Source: Streptomyces sp. NBC_01283 (GTDB taxonomy: Bacteria > Actinomycetota > Actinomycetes > Streptomycetales > Streptomycetaceae). From it: a stretch of 64,000 nucleotides of DNA. This document shows, in pieces, positions 35,013 to 43,037 of this stretch. A program made the translations under genes and the position numbers. How positions within the stretch are numbered: position 1 is the first letter of the stretch; the number at the start of each line of letters is the position of its first letter. The stretch is from contig NZ_CP108430.1 in assembly GCF_041435335.1 (NCBI RefSeq), forward strand, positions 9,024,001 to 9,088,000, in the 5' to 3' direction. A model generated the notes under the pieces. That model searched no databases, was not told where the DNA came from, and saw only the letters and a list, made by a program, of their open reading frames with translations.

Positions 35013-35540
35013 TGGTCAAACGGGCCGCGCGACATTCAACGTCCTTTCCGCCTAGGACAGTTCGGCTACCGCCGAAACCATCGCGGCCTCCGATGCGAAG
35101 TGGCGAGCATGGAGCGCACGAACACGACCGATGTTCTCGGTGGCCCCGGCATGCCAAAAGGGGCTGCCCAGCCAGATTGCGGGCACGAAAGAGCCGATCC
35201 ACCGGGCGCCGCTTGCCGACTTCAAGGAGGACACATGCCGAAGAGGCTGGCTGCCCGTATCGGCGCCATGGTGCCGGGCTCAGGCACCGTGCTCGCCGCT
35301 CAGGCCTCCGGGCGACGGTCGGCCAGGGGCACGCGCGATCTTGTTCTTGCTGTTCCTGGCCGCGCTGGCCGGTTGCGCGAAGGCGGAGCCTGCCACACGA
35401 GAACCCCGCCCTCGAAGGGTCATGGCGTCCAGCTGCATATCCCTACCAGCAATCCAGGGAGTGGCCGCAGTCACCCTTCGTTCCTTGCGGGCAGAAAGCG
35501 TGCACAACTCCAAGCTTCCACAAAAGAAAAGAGGACAGCC
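35013..35540 (+). other. 528-base region with an orphan strong RBS and a lipoprotein-like remnant
   Basis: A perfect AAGGAGG at 35226-35232 stands before an ATG at 35235 (MPKRLAARIGAMVPG). That frame runs without a stop into the I36 gene but has no protein-like features. In a second frame near 35337-35380 a lipoprotein-like signal (ILFLLFLAALAGCAKAE) appears. The combination looks like a lipoprotein gene broken by a frameshift. No intact gene is supported in the interval. Confidence 0.4.
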
Positions 35541-35975
35541 ATGCGAAAGACGCTGGCCGCAGCCGCAGGATCCACGCTGCTGGTGCTCGGCGGTCTCACC
35601 GCAGCGCCCGCCACAGCGAACTCCGACGAAAGCGCGGAGCCGCTCATCACCTGTGCGGCCGGAGATACGTGCTTCTGGGTGAACAGCAACTACGGCGGGG
35701 CCCGGGGCCGCGTCGCGGGCGACAACCCCAACTTCAGGAGCTTCACGCAGAGTCAGTGCCCTGGCGGCACCTGGAACGACTGCATCAGTTCCATCGCCAA
35801 CCGCGGCAGGGACTGCACGGTCTACTACTGGACGGACGCCGGTTACAACGGCCGCTATCACAGCCTCGGCAGGAACGACCAGGTTCCTGACTTCGGGGCG
35901 GCGCCGCCCGTCGGATACAACGACCCGGCGTTCAACGACACGATCAGCTCCAACCACTGGTGCAAGCCGAAGTGA
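35541..35975 (+). CDS. Secreted peptidase inhibitor family I36-like protein
   Basis: A 144-residue exported protein with a clean signal peptide (MRKTLAAAAGSTLLVLGG, cleaved near ATA) and a GAGG five to eight bases before the ATG at 35541. The mature domain is the beta/gamma-crystallin-like I36 fold: CAAGDTCFWVNSNYGG, then SSIANRGRDCTVYYWTDAGY and the ending NDTISSNHWC. Six cysteines could form three disulfides. The founding I36 member, SMPI, inhibits metalloproteinases; whether this one inhibits any protease is inference. Its stop overlaps the start of a lipoprotein gene (TGATG), so the two are coupled. Confidence 0.87.
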   Translation: MRKTLAAAAGSTLLVLGGLTAAPATANSDESAEPLITCAAGDTCFWVNSNYGGARGRVAGDNPNFRSFTQSQCPGGTWNDCISSIANRGRDCTVYYWTDAGYNGRYHSLGRNDQVPDFGAAPPVGYNDPAFNDTISSNHWCKPK

Positions 35976-36922
35976 TGAGGCGCCCCCCAAGGGTGCTGTG
36001 GCTCACCATGGCCGCCCTTGCCGCGGTGTCCGGCTGCGCCTCGGCGCAGCCGGACACCGCGGCAACACCGCTGCCGAAGCCGCCCGCGTTCAGCGGGCGG
36101 TTGAGTCCCGAGGCGCTCGACATGGTTACCCGGTCGGGGAGTTGGCCGCGAGCCCAGCAGACACTGGATACGGCGGTCAACAAGCTCGTCCACCGGTGTA
36201 TGAAAGACAAGGGCTTCACCTACCCCGCAAAACGGGCCCCGCTCCCCACATCGCTCGACGACACCGCCGCAGTCGTGGACCTCCCCGGCCGCAGGAGGCA
36301 CGGCTACGCCATCGCCACCACTCCCCGGCAGTCGGGACCGCCGCCGGCCCCGTACTACACCGCCCTGCCACCGGACCGGAAGCGCTCCTTCGACCTGGCC
36401 TTCTCCGGCCCGGCGGATTCTGGCGACGACGTCTCGACGGGCGCCGGGACCGTACGAGTACGGCGGCAGGGCTGCGACGCCGAGGCCCGCCGCGCTCTGA
36501 CCGGCGACGTCACGGTGTGGGCCCGCATGTACTACACACCCGAAGCCCTCAACGGCCGCCTCGACGCCAAGGTACCCAAAGCCCGGGAGTACACAGCCGC
36601 GATGTCTGCCTGGCGTTCGTGCATGGCGGCACGCGGACACGCATACCGGACTCCAGAGGAGGCGCGAGATTCACTCAACCGGCGCTTCCTGGAGAACAAA
36701 GACCGAAAGGGTGCGTCGAAGGAAGAATTCCGGAAGCGCGAGAAACAGGTCGCCGTAGCAGACGGAGAATGCGCCATCGAGGCTGATGTCCCCGGAGCAG
36801 CTGTGCGGGTGCGACGCGGACTCATCGCCACTCTTCCCAAGAAGGACCAAGCAGCCTTGGCCGAGTTGGCGAGCTACCAGAGCGAAGCGGTGAAACGGGC
36901 AGAGACGCTCCTCGGCCGGTGA
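35975..36922 (+). CDS. Lipoprotein of unknown function
   Basis: A 315-residue protein starting at ATG 35975, which overlaps the I36 stop. The lipobox is AVSGC at about residue 19, followed by a Pro-rich linker, so it is anchored to the outer face of the membrane. The body is charged and partly helical with a few Cys (HRCMKDKGFTYP, AWRSCMAARGHAY, DGECAIEADV). The pattern CMxxxGF/Y with later CxxxxG and a D-x-x-C is shared by actinobacterial lipoproteins of unknown role. Coupling with the I36 protein suggests that the two act together at the cell surface. Confidence 0.75.
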   Translation: MRRPPRVLWLTMAALAAVSGCASAQPDTAATPLPKPPAFSGRLSPEALDMVTRSGSWPRAQQTLDTAVNKLVHRCMKDKGFTYPAKRAPLPTSLDDTAAVVDLPGRRRHGYAIATTPRQSGPPPAPYYTALPPDRKRSFDLAFSGPADSGDDVSTGAGTVRVRRQGCDAEARRALTGDVTVWARMYYTPEALNGRLDAKVPKAREYTAAMSAWRSCMAARGHAYRTPEEARDSLNRRFLENKDRKGASKEEFRKREKQVAVADGECAIEADVPGAAVRVRRGLIATLPKKDQAALAELASYQSEAVKRAETLLGR

Positions 36923-37168
36923 CTCGGGCCCGCGGCAGCGTGCGGTCCTCGAAAGATGCCTGGGCCAACGAATCAACGAGGAGGACTCGGTCCGCCGCGG
37001 CGAGGGCCGGGAGTCCAGTGACCCCCTGCTCGGCAGGGTGCTGAGTGAGCCCCGGCCCGTCGGCTTGGTCCTCGGCGCCCGCTTTCCCCGCTCGCCGTCA
37101 AGCCGAGGTGCCTGCAGGCCAAGCGGACCCGAGGACGCGGAGCTCGACCGTTGGAAGGTGGGGCAAGT

Positions 37169-37855
37169 TCAACGTCGCGACGAATGGCGCACCATGAGTT
37201 CGGTCGGTATCACGTGTTCGACCGGTTGGTGTGACTCGATCCCCTCGATGGCATCGATGAGGAGCTGGATCGCGGTCGTGCCGATGCGCTTCGGTTTGAG
37301 GGAGGGTGTGGTGATGGGCGGTTCGGTGGTGGCGTACGCGGTGGACTCGCTGCAGCACACGAGCAGCAGGTCGTCCGGGACGCGCAGGCCGTACCGGCGG
37401 GCGGCGGCGAGGACATCGGTGCCGTTCGGGTCGAAGAGCCCGTAGACGGCGTCGGGCCGGTCGGGGCGAGCCAGGAGCCGGTCGGCGGCGACGGCGCCTG
37501 CGCCTGCGCCTGCGCACGGATCGTGTGCGGGATAGGACTTGTAGACCGGATCCGGGCCCACACGCTCGCACCAGCGCAGGCATGTGGTCGTGGACAGGCC
37601 GGTGTACGTGTCCGTGGTCGTCCCGGTGAGCATGCCGATGCGGCGGGCGCCGGCGTCGGCCAGGTGGTCGAGGACGCCGAGTACGGCGGCCTCGTGGTCG
37701 TTGTCGACCCAGGCGGTGACCTGGGGTGTACCGGCCGGACGGCCTACGGAAACGACCGGAAGTCCCTGCCGCATCAGTTCACTGACGACGGGACCCTGGC
37801 CGGAAGGGTCGATGACGACCGTGCCGTCGAGAGCCACGTTGGACCACACATCAAG
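37169..37855 (-). pseudogene. LacI-family regulator remnant lacking the DNA-binding domain
   Basis: Only the sugar-binding half survives: VALDGTVVIDPSGQGPVVS, GLPVVSVGRPAG, WVDNDHEAAVLGVLDHLADAG, RRIGMLTGTTTD, then DAVYGLFDPNGTDVLAAARR and IGTTAIQLLIDAIEG. The helix-turn-helix and hinge that should precede it are missing; upstream sequence in this frame is Arg/Pro noise that shadows a lipoprotein gene. The breakpoint lies near 37850. It has no start of its own, so it is most likely not expressed as a regulator. Confidence 0.8.
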
Positions 37856-37992
37856 AGTGGCTCGCACGCCTCCGGCCGGAGCTCCCCGCCTGCACATTCC
37901 TTGACTTTCTCCTCGTAGGACTTCGCGCAGCCGACCGCGCTCACGGCGAGCAGCAGGCAGGTGGCGAGCAGGGCGACGATGGTGCGGACTAT
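37845..37992 (-). pseudogene. 3'-truncated small lipoprotein
   Basis: The frame reads IVRTIVALLATCLLLAVS followed by AVGCAKSYEEKVKECAGG. The pattern is a typical Streptomyces small lipoprotein with lipobox VGCA. It loses its identity after RPEACEPLL, exactly where the LacI remnant begins in another frame. Its likely start codon is ATA (37990-37992) where ATG would be expected six bases after GGGG, so it may also have lost its start. An ATG at 38071-38073 would add an unlikely N-terminus. Confidence 0.6.
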
Positions 37993-38363
37993 GGTTTTCC
38001 CCGGGGTGTGTGAGGCGGAGCGCAGCGGTGCGGGATGCCGACGAGTGCGGAAACAGTGAAGGCCCCACCACATCGTGGGCGCGCCGAGGTGCGCGCCAGC
38101 TCTGTGGTTCGGGTTCGAGGTGTGGACGCCTTAGCTGCCGCACCCATAAAGATCCAATAACGGACATCTCTGTCATCGCTCGCGCCGCGCGAAGGTCGCA
38201 GCTGCGGCAACGGCACGCCGACGAGGAGAAGTTGGCGACGGATCTGCGGGTATCTGCCCCTTTAGGGGCTCTTGGTTACTAGATACTCATGAAAGTTCTA
38301 TAAGTTCACCGCTGGTAGCGTCCGTGCCTGTTCATTCAAGATCAACCGCTCGGAGTTCCTCAA

Positions 38364-39005
38364 GTGAATCGCTCGCTGGCCGCCAGTGCCACGGCAGTTG
38401 CCGTACTCGCCCTCAGTGCCCTGACCACTTCCTCGGCCCAAGCCGACGCGGCCAGCGAGCGCCTACAGAAGTCGATCGATGAGCAGATAGCCGAGTACGG
38501 CGGAACGCAAGTCTCGGACTACGCCGTTGCCTACGATGACGGCGCCGTTGTCGTGTTCCCCAACCCGGTGACTGGCGAGGCCCCAGACAACCTCGGAACG
38601 GGAACTCGTACCGCCCAGGCGCAGAGCTATGACCTGGATACCAACCCGAACGACAACATCGGTCTGCGATCCGCAGTACAGGGCTGCCCCTCGGGCTGGA
38701 CCCCCAACTCGGACTGGTTCTGCTTCTACCAGTACAAGAATTTCAAGGGAAAGCGATGGCAGTTCAAGGACACCAGCGTTGGCTATGCAGCGAACTGGGG
38801 TTTCGACAACAAAACGTCTTCGTGGGTGAATAACCGCTCCGACTGGGTTATCGACACCTACCGTATCCTTGACTCGAAGTGCCGGGGGAAGGACTCCATG
38901 TTCGTCATGGGACACGGCAAGTCCTCGGCAGTGGACTCCAGGGTGGACAACAAGCTCACGGCCTGGAAGGCCCAGCACGTCAAGAACTGGCCTGGTTGCA
39001 GCTGA
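38364..39005 (+). CDS. Secreted I36-like protein with long propeptide-like N-terminus
   Basis: A 213-residue exported protein. The GTG at 38364 has CGGAG upstream and the signal peptide ends near SAQADA. Residues 30-95 are an acidic, probably processed or linker region. The C-terminal part from about residue 108 is I36-like: GCPSGWTPNSDWFCFYQY, NFKGKRWQFKD, SSWVNNRSDW and a final CRGKDSMFVMGHG..PGC. Codon use is noticeably less GC-biased at third positions than in its neighbours. A promoter must lie in 38177-38363, where AT-rich DNA includes AGTTC-TATA-AGTTC. A micropeptide gene follows 34 bases downstream. Confidence 0.8.
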   Translation: MNRSLAASATAVAVLALSALTTSSAQADAASERLQKSIDEQIAEYGGTQVSDYAVAYDDGAVVVFPNPVTGEAPDNLGTGTRTAQAQSYDLDTNPNDNIGLRSAVQGCPSGWTPNSDWFCFYQYKNFKGKRWQFKDTSVGYAANWGFDNKTSSWVNNRSDWVIDTYRILDSKCRGKDSMFVMGHGKSSAVDSRVDNKLTAWKAQHVKNWPGCS

Positions 39006-39039
39006 CCTGAGCTGGTAGAAGGTAGAAGGAGGAACCCCT

Positions 39040-39171
39040 ATGTCTAAGCTGCGAATTGCTATCGCTGTATCCAGCGTCGCTGCCATGGCTTTCGGTGTTT
39101 ACGGCTTGTTGTGGGCGCCGGAGCCTGGCGCCACATCTCACTCTGTGGGTAGCTACTTGGATAACCGCTGA
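39040..39171 (+). CDS. Micropeptide (43 aa) with a signal-anchor-like helix
   Basis: Reads MSKLRIAIAVSSVAAMAFG, then VYGLLWAPEPGATSHSV and GSYLDNR to a TGA. The ribosome binding site AAGGAGG is the best possible and sits seven bases before the ATG at 39040. It has a basic start, a 20-residue hydrophobic helix and a polar tail, as expected for a small secreted or membrane-anchored peptide. Third-position use is AT-richer than usual, like the preceding I36-like gene. With only 34 bases between them the two are probably one transcript. No homologue is known to me. Confidence 0.6.
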   Translation: MSKLRIAIAVSSVAAMAFGVYGLLWAPEPGATSHSVGSYLDNR

Positions 39172-39411
39172 GGTATCCAGGCGTTTAGTGAAGAGGCCCG
39201 TCGCGACTGGGGGTAGCGCGGCGGGGCCTCATGCCGGGCCCCCGGCGCGTACTTGCAGTGTGACGGCTCAGCCCTTCTTGGCTCCCGGAACGGGCTCAGG
39301 CCCTCCGTATGTCTCGTACGATGGCCCGTCGATGACTCCTGTCCGCACATCGGTGCTGAGTGGCCAGGACCAGCAGGCGGAGGTCAACGAGCCCTGCAGC
39401 AGCCACATTAA

Positions 39412-39860
39412 GGTGTGTTTGAGGTACTGACCTCACGTATGTCTACATGTGTCACGATCTGCGGATGGCTCGTGGAGATCTGACTGACGCACAGTGGGTG
39501 CGTCTGCATGCCCCGCCGTGGCGGCGGCCGCCCCAGGACCAGGCCCGTTCACGTACTGGCCGACCGGGCCTATTCCTCCCGTGAGATCCGCGAGTACCTG
39601 CGTCGGCGGCAGATTCCGCACACCATCCCGGAGAAACGAGACCAGGTCGGACACCGGCGCCGCCGCGGAAGCGGGGCGGGCGCCCGCCCCGCTTCGATCG
39701 CGAGAAATACAAGGCCAGGCACACGGTCGAGAACCGGATCGGCCTCCTGAAACAGGCCAGAAGCACCGCAACGCGCTACGGCAAACTCGCCGTCCGCTAC
39801 GAAGCCATCGTCCAGCTCGCCCTGATACGGCAAGCACTGTGACCACATCTCAAACACGCC
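39412..39860 (+). mobile_element. Internally deleted IS5-family element with both terminal inverted repeats
   Basis: GGTGTGTTTGAGGT (39412-39425) is matched by ATCTCAAACACGCC (39847-39860) as an inverted repeat with 12 of 14 bases identical. Flanking bases are TTAA and TTAG, so a short target duplication is possible but not clear. The element is about 450 bp, roughly half the usual length, and carries only the two ends of a transposase gene. Confidence 0.8.
39465..39842 (+). pseudogene. IS5-family transposase, middle deleted and frameshifted
   Basis: The start reads MARGDLTDAQWVRLHAP, the typical IS5 opening. It jumps at once into the C-terminal half of the DDE domain: VLADRAYSSREIREYLRRR (the second catalytic Asp region) and, in another frame, FDREKYKARHTVENRIGLL and ATRYGKLAVRYEAIVQLAL. 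About 450 bases of coding sequence are missing, including the first catalytic Asp. A perfect 22-base palindrome at 39671-39692 lies at the frameshift point. The product cannot be active. Confidence 0.85.
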
Positions 39861-39892
39861 TTAGAACTCCTGTGCATGCAGCTCGGGTTAGA

Positions 39893-39965
39893 GCCCGCCC
39901 TGTACCTGCGGAAGATCACCGATGACCGATGGCTGGCGCGAGCTGTTCCTGCGGCTGTCGTAGAG
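39893..39965 (+). repeat. Degenerate copy 1 of a 70-base sequence also found at 41151-41221
   Basis: Both copies share CCCTGTAC, then a (T)GACCGA(T/C)GAC core and TGGCGCG, and end in a TAG. In copy 1 one frame reads LYLRKITDDRWLARAVPA. The two look like related 3' gene ends. They lie on either side of the VanZ and secreted-protein genes. Confidence 0.45.
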
Positions 39966-39974
39966 CCTGGCCCA

Positions 39975-40586
39975 TCAGCCTCTGAACTGGTCCAGTAGCC
40001 ATGCACGGAGAGGATGCGCCTGCCCGGCATGCCGCCCCACGTCGCTGTCGGCGCCTCGCCCTGTGGCCGCCCAGGCCACCCGGGCCAGCAGGCAGCCGAC
40101 CAGCCCCCCGACGGTATTGAAGATGACGTCGTCGACATCGACGACCCGGCCGGCGTTCATCGCCAGCTGGACCGCCTCGATCACGACGCTCAATGCGAGG
40201 CAGCCCAGCACGATCCCGAGGGGCGACGGGCGGCGAGCCGCCGCATGGGCGAACAGGCCGAGCGGCACGAACATGGCTGCGTTGGCGACCTGCAGCACGA
40301 GGATCATGTGCCGTTCGCTGGGGTACATGTAGTCGGCGGCGCTCCCCCACAATCCTTCACCGGGGATCATCGCCATGTAGGGGACACCGGAGCCGATCGG
40401 CCGGTCCGGGATCACGGTGGCCGCCAGTGCCGCTACCAGGCAAACCCCCCACAGCACCCGAGCCGCCCGGCGTTGACGGCGAGGCGACGTGCGGCGCCAC
40501 GCCCCCAGCCCGACAGCCACCGCAGCGACGACGGCAACGAACAGGGACACCGTCCACGCGTTCACGTAGAAGACGATGCGCCACAC
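39975..40586 (-). CDS. VanZ-family membrane protein
   Basis: A 203-residue membrane protein with five hydrophobic segments. The family core is present: NAAMFVPLGLFAHA, LGCLALSVVIEAVQL and RVVDVDDVIFNTVGGLVG, the last being the hallmark of VanZ-like proteins. Relatives affect teicoplanin susceptibility in enterococci, but most actinobacterial members have no known role. The GTG start at 40584-40586 follows GGGGAG at good spacing. The upstream secreted-protein gene ends 28 bases away on the same strand, so the two probably form an operon. Confidence 0.87.
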   Translation of the reverse strand: MWRIVFYVNAWTVSLFVAVVAAVAVGLGAWRRTSPRRQRRAARVLWGVCLVAALAATVIPDRPIGSGVPYMAMIPGEGLWGSAADYMYPSERHMILVLQVANAAMFVPLGLFAHAAARRPSPLGIVLGCLALSVVIEAVQLAMNAGRVVDVDDVIFNTVGGLVGCLLARVAWAATGRGADSDVGRHAGQAHPLRAWLLDQFRG

Positions 40587-40614
40587 TCTGAGCTCCCCTG
40601 ACCGTTCGGATGCG

Positions 40615-41016
40615 TCAGCAGTCGAGGTACTTGGAGATGTAGTACTTGCTGCCGTGCTTCATCTTGGCGCGGATACACGCGTCGTTGCCCATCGGGAGCC
40701 GCTTGCTGAAGGCCGCGTATCCGTTGCGGGTCTTCTTGGTGCCCAGCCACTTGGATTCCGCGATGATCCCGGTGCGCTTCATACGGATCTGATAGCCGAG
40801 CTTGACGGTGATCTCCCCACCCCGGTAGCGCGCATAATGGGCCTTGTACACGCCTGGGCGGTGTCCGCCTGCCGGGCTGGACATGCACAGCCGTCCCCTG
40901 TCCGTCTTGCCGCAGCCGTCGGGATCCTGGATGCGGGCCGGGGCCATGCCGAGTGTGCATGCCACGAGGATGATGACTGTGCACACGGTGCCGAGCTGTC
41001 GCTTCACGGGCACCAT
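40615..41016 (-). CDS. Small secreted protein of unknown function
   Basis: A 133-residue exported protein: MVPVKRQLGTVCTVIILVA is a signal peptide, cleaved around TLGMAPA. The mature protein is basic and contains four Cys (DGCGKTDRGRLC near the start, NDACIRAKM and a terminal KYLDC), suggesting two disulfides. Lys/Tyr-rich strands (SKYYISKYLDC) suggest a small beta-structured domain. The family was not recognised. The start could also be the GTG three codons on, which is better spaced from AAGGGG. It is probably co-transcribed with the VanZ gene downstream. Confidence 0.65.
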   Translation of the reverse strand: MVPVKRQLGTVCTVIILVACTLGMAPARIQDPDGCGKTDRGRLCMSSPAGGHRPGVYKAHYARYRGGEITVKLGYQIRMKRTGIIAESKWLGTKKTRNGYAAFSKRLPMGNDACIRAKMKHGSKYYISKYLDC

Positions 41017-41034
41017 CCCCTTGTGTTTGATCAC

Positions 41035-41377
41035 CGGCTGTTGCTGATCACAGCTTGGGGCCGAAATGCGGGGGCGTGTGCCGCCATGCCACGGTATTCA
41101 CCCTGCCGAGTGCATCAACGGCCAGCAGGAACGATCCGCTACACCCACCGCCGCCGAAGCCGGCCCTGTACCGCGGTAAGTGACCGACGACAGGTGGATG
41201 GCGCGGGCGGTACCCGCATCTAGCGGCGCCGACCAGGCTGATGTATCGATCGCCGCACTGTTTTCGGGGCGGCCTTGAGGCGTCAGGGCTCTGGAGGGAA
41301 CTCGATGGGGGCGAGCGGCGAAGGAGAGGTGTAAGCCCAAGCATTCGGAGCGTGTTGTGGTGGATGAGAGGAGCCCG
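41035..41377. other. Divergent promoter region with repeat copy 2
   Basis: 343 bases between the minus-strand secreted-protein gene and the plus-strand sigma factor. It contains the second copy of the 70-base repeat (41151-41221) and no supported gene. The sigma-factor ribosome binding site AGGAG is at 41368-41372. Confidence 0.5.
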
Positions 41378-41995
41378 ATGACCGTCGAGCCAGGTGTCCG
41401 CGCGGAGGTGGAGAGTGATGCCTCGGTGATTGCGCGGTCCCGGGATGAGCCCGAGGTGTTCGCCGTGCTCTTCGATCGGTACGCGGATGCGGTACACCGC
41501 TATCTGGCCCGCAGGCTCGGCGGCGAGCCGGCCGATGACCTCATGGCGGAGACCTTCACCACCGCCTTTCAGCAAAGGCATCGGTATGACCCGTCGCGGG
41601 CCACGGGCGAGGGTGCCCGGCCCTGGCTGTTCGGCATAGCCACCAACCTGGTCGGCCGGCACCGGCGGGCCGAGGCCCGGCGCTTCGGAGCCATGGCCCG
41701 TATCCCGGCTCCTGCCGACCATGAGGAGCCGCTGGCCGACCGGGCCGCGGCCCGGGTGGGGGCACAGGCCCTGCGCCAGGAGTTGGCGGGGGCGCTGGCC
41801 GCGCTGCCCGCGCGGCACCGGGATGTGTTGCTGCTGGTGGCGTGGGGCGGTCTCGGCTATGAGGAGGCTGCCCAGGCCCTCGATGTCCCCATCGGCACCG
41901 TCAGATCACGGCTGCACCGGGCTCGCGGCAAGCTCCGCGAAGCGTTGGGCGGATCCGATCCGACACTACTGCGAGAGGTACCCGGCCATGACTGA
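41378..41995 (+). CDS. RNA polymerase sigma factor, sigma-70 family (ECF-like)
   Basis: A 205-residue sigma factor with region 2 (FAVLFDRYADAVHRYLARRLG, DDLMAETFTTAF) and region 4 (LPARHRDVLLLVAWGGLGY, then EEAAQALDVPIGTVRSRLHRA), joined by a linker. The ATG at 41378 with AGGAG five bases upstream is preferred over a GTG at 41357. The stop overlaps the next gene by eight bases. In actinobacteria this class is usually paired with a CU044_5270 membrane protein, as here, which may act as the anti-sigma or signal partner. The stimulus is unknown. Confidence 0.92.
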   Translation: MTVEPGVRAEVESDASVIARSRDEPEVFAVLFDRYADAVHRYLARRLGGEPADDLMAETFTTAFQQRHRYDPSRATGEGARPWLFGIATNLVGRHRRAEARRFGAMARIPAPADHEEPLADRAAARVGAQALRQELAGALAALPARHRDVLLLVAWGGLGYEEAAQALDVPIGTVRSRLHRARGKLREALGGSDPTLLREVPGHD

Positions 41996-42974
41996 CGAAC
42001 TCGAACTCCTGCGGGACTGGGACGCGGACACGGCCCCGCTGAGCGAAGCGGCGCGGGCGAAGGCCCGCCACCGGCTGCTCAACACGATGGCGCACGTGCA
42101 GCGCCGCCCCGACAGTGCCCCCAGCCGCCGCCACGCGCTGCGCCTCGCGACCGCCGCAGTGGTCGCCGTGGCGGTGACGGGAACGGCGGTGCTGATGACC
42201 GAGGACGGTGCCGGCGAGGGTGATCGCCCCGACCGTGCTGACCGCGCACCGGGCGCGGCGAGCCCGCGGATGGGCAACGTCAGTGCCGCAACGGTACTGA
42301 ACGGTGCAGCAGCGCAGACGGGTGAGGACGAGAAGACCGTGGCGCCGCGCGACGACCAGTTCATCTACTCGAAGCGGATCATCAAGGAGACGGAGCGCAA
42401 GACCGGCGAGGTCAAGACGTACGAGGATGTCAACTGGGACTCGGTGGACGGCTCCAAGCGCTCCTTGACCATGGAGCTCGGCCGGATGATCTGGGAAGAG
42501 CCACTGAAGAAGGGCGAAGGCGTGTGGCCCCCTCGGGAGTGGAGCAAGCTGAAGAAGCTGCCCACCGACCCGAAGAAGCTCATCCCGGCCATCGTCGGTG
42601 TCGGAACGTCCAGCATGCCGCTCAGTGACTTCACCGCACATGAATGGTTCGACGCCTACTTCATGCTCGGTGAGCTCCTGAAGTCGCCGGTGCTGCCCCA
42701 GGGGCTGCGTCCGGCCGCGTACGAGGCGCTGGCCCTGGTCCCCGGGGTCAAGGCGATTGCGGGGGTGAAGGACTCCGCCGGGCGCATGGGGGTGGGGATC
42801 TCCTTCCCCAAGAGTCCGTTGGGGAAGGGCAGGTACCTCATCTTCGACGCGAAATCCTACGCATTCCTGGGCTTCCGTGACGAGCGGACTTCAGCCTCCG
42901 GCGACGAGACGTACATCCAGTTGTCGCACGTGGTGGACTGGGCGATCGTCGACCGGTTGAAGCAGCTCCCCTGA
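41988..42974 (+). CDS. CU044_5270 family membrane protein (sigma-factor partner)
   Basis: A 328-residue protein that overlaps the sigma gene by eight bases. A cytoplasmic N-terminus (MTDELELLRDWDADTAPLSE, then ARAKARHRLLNTM) precedes one membrane helix at about 49-66 (LATAAVVAVAVTGTAVLM) and a large outer domain with FIYSKRIIKETERKTGE, FDAYFMLGELLKSP and LRPAAYEALALVPGV, all typical of the CU044_5270 family. The cytoplasmic part likely binds the sigma factor and the outer part may sense the envelope; this role is inferred. A long palindrome follows at once. Confidence 0.88.
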   Translation: MTDELELLRDWDADTAPLSEAARAKARHRLLNTMAHVQRRPDSAPSRRHALRLATAAVVAVAVTGTAVLMTEDGAGEGDRPDRADRAPGAASPRMGNVSAATVLNGAAAQTGEDEKTVAPRDDQFIYSKRIIKETERKTGEVKTYEDVNWDSVDGSKRSLTMELGRMIWEEPLKKGEGVWPPREWSKLKKLPTDPKKLIPAIVGVGTSSMPLSDFTAHEWFDAYFMLGELLKSPVLPQGLRPAAYEALALVPGVKAIAGVKDSAGRMGVGISFPKSPLGKGRYLIFDAKSYAFLGFRDERTSASGDETYIQLSHVVDWAIVDRLKQLP

Positions 42975-42978
42975 AGAG

Positions 42979-43037
42979 CTGTCCCGTAACCGTTGGCCGG
43001 CGTAGGCGGGTTATGCCGGCCAACGGTTACCGGACAG
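42979..43037 (+). terminator. Very long hairpin after the sigma factor operon
   Basis: Two 23-base arms (42979-43001 and 43015-43037) pair with a single mismatch around a 13-base loop, five bases after the stop. It is far stronger than an ordinary terminator stem. It could terminate from both sides or be the hairpin end of a mobile element. Confidence 0.8.

Noticed and set aside
35235-35540. N-terminal extension of the I36 gene from the ATG at 35235
   Set aside because: It would place the clear signal peptide at residue 103, and the added sequence has no protein-like character. The ATG at 35541 has its own GAGG site.
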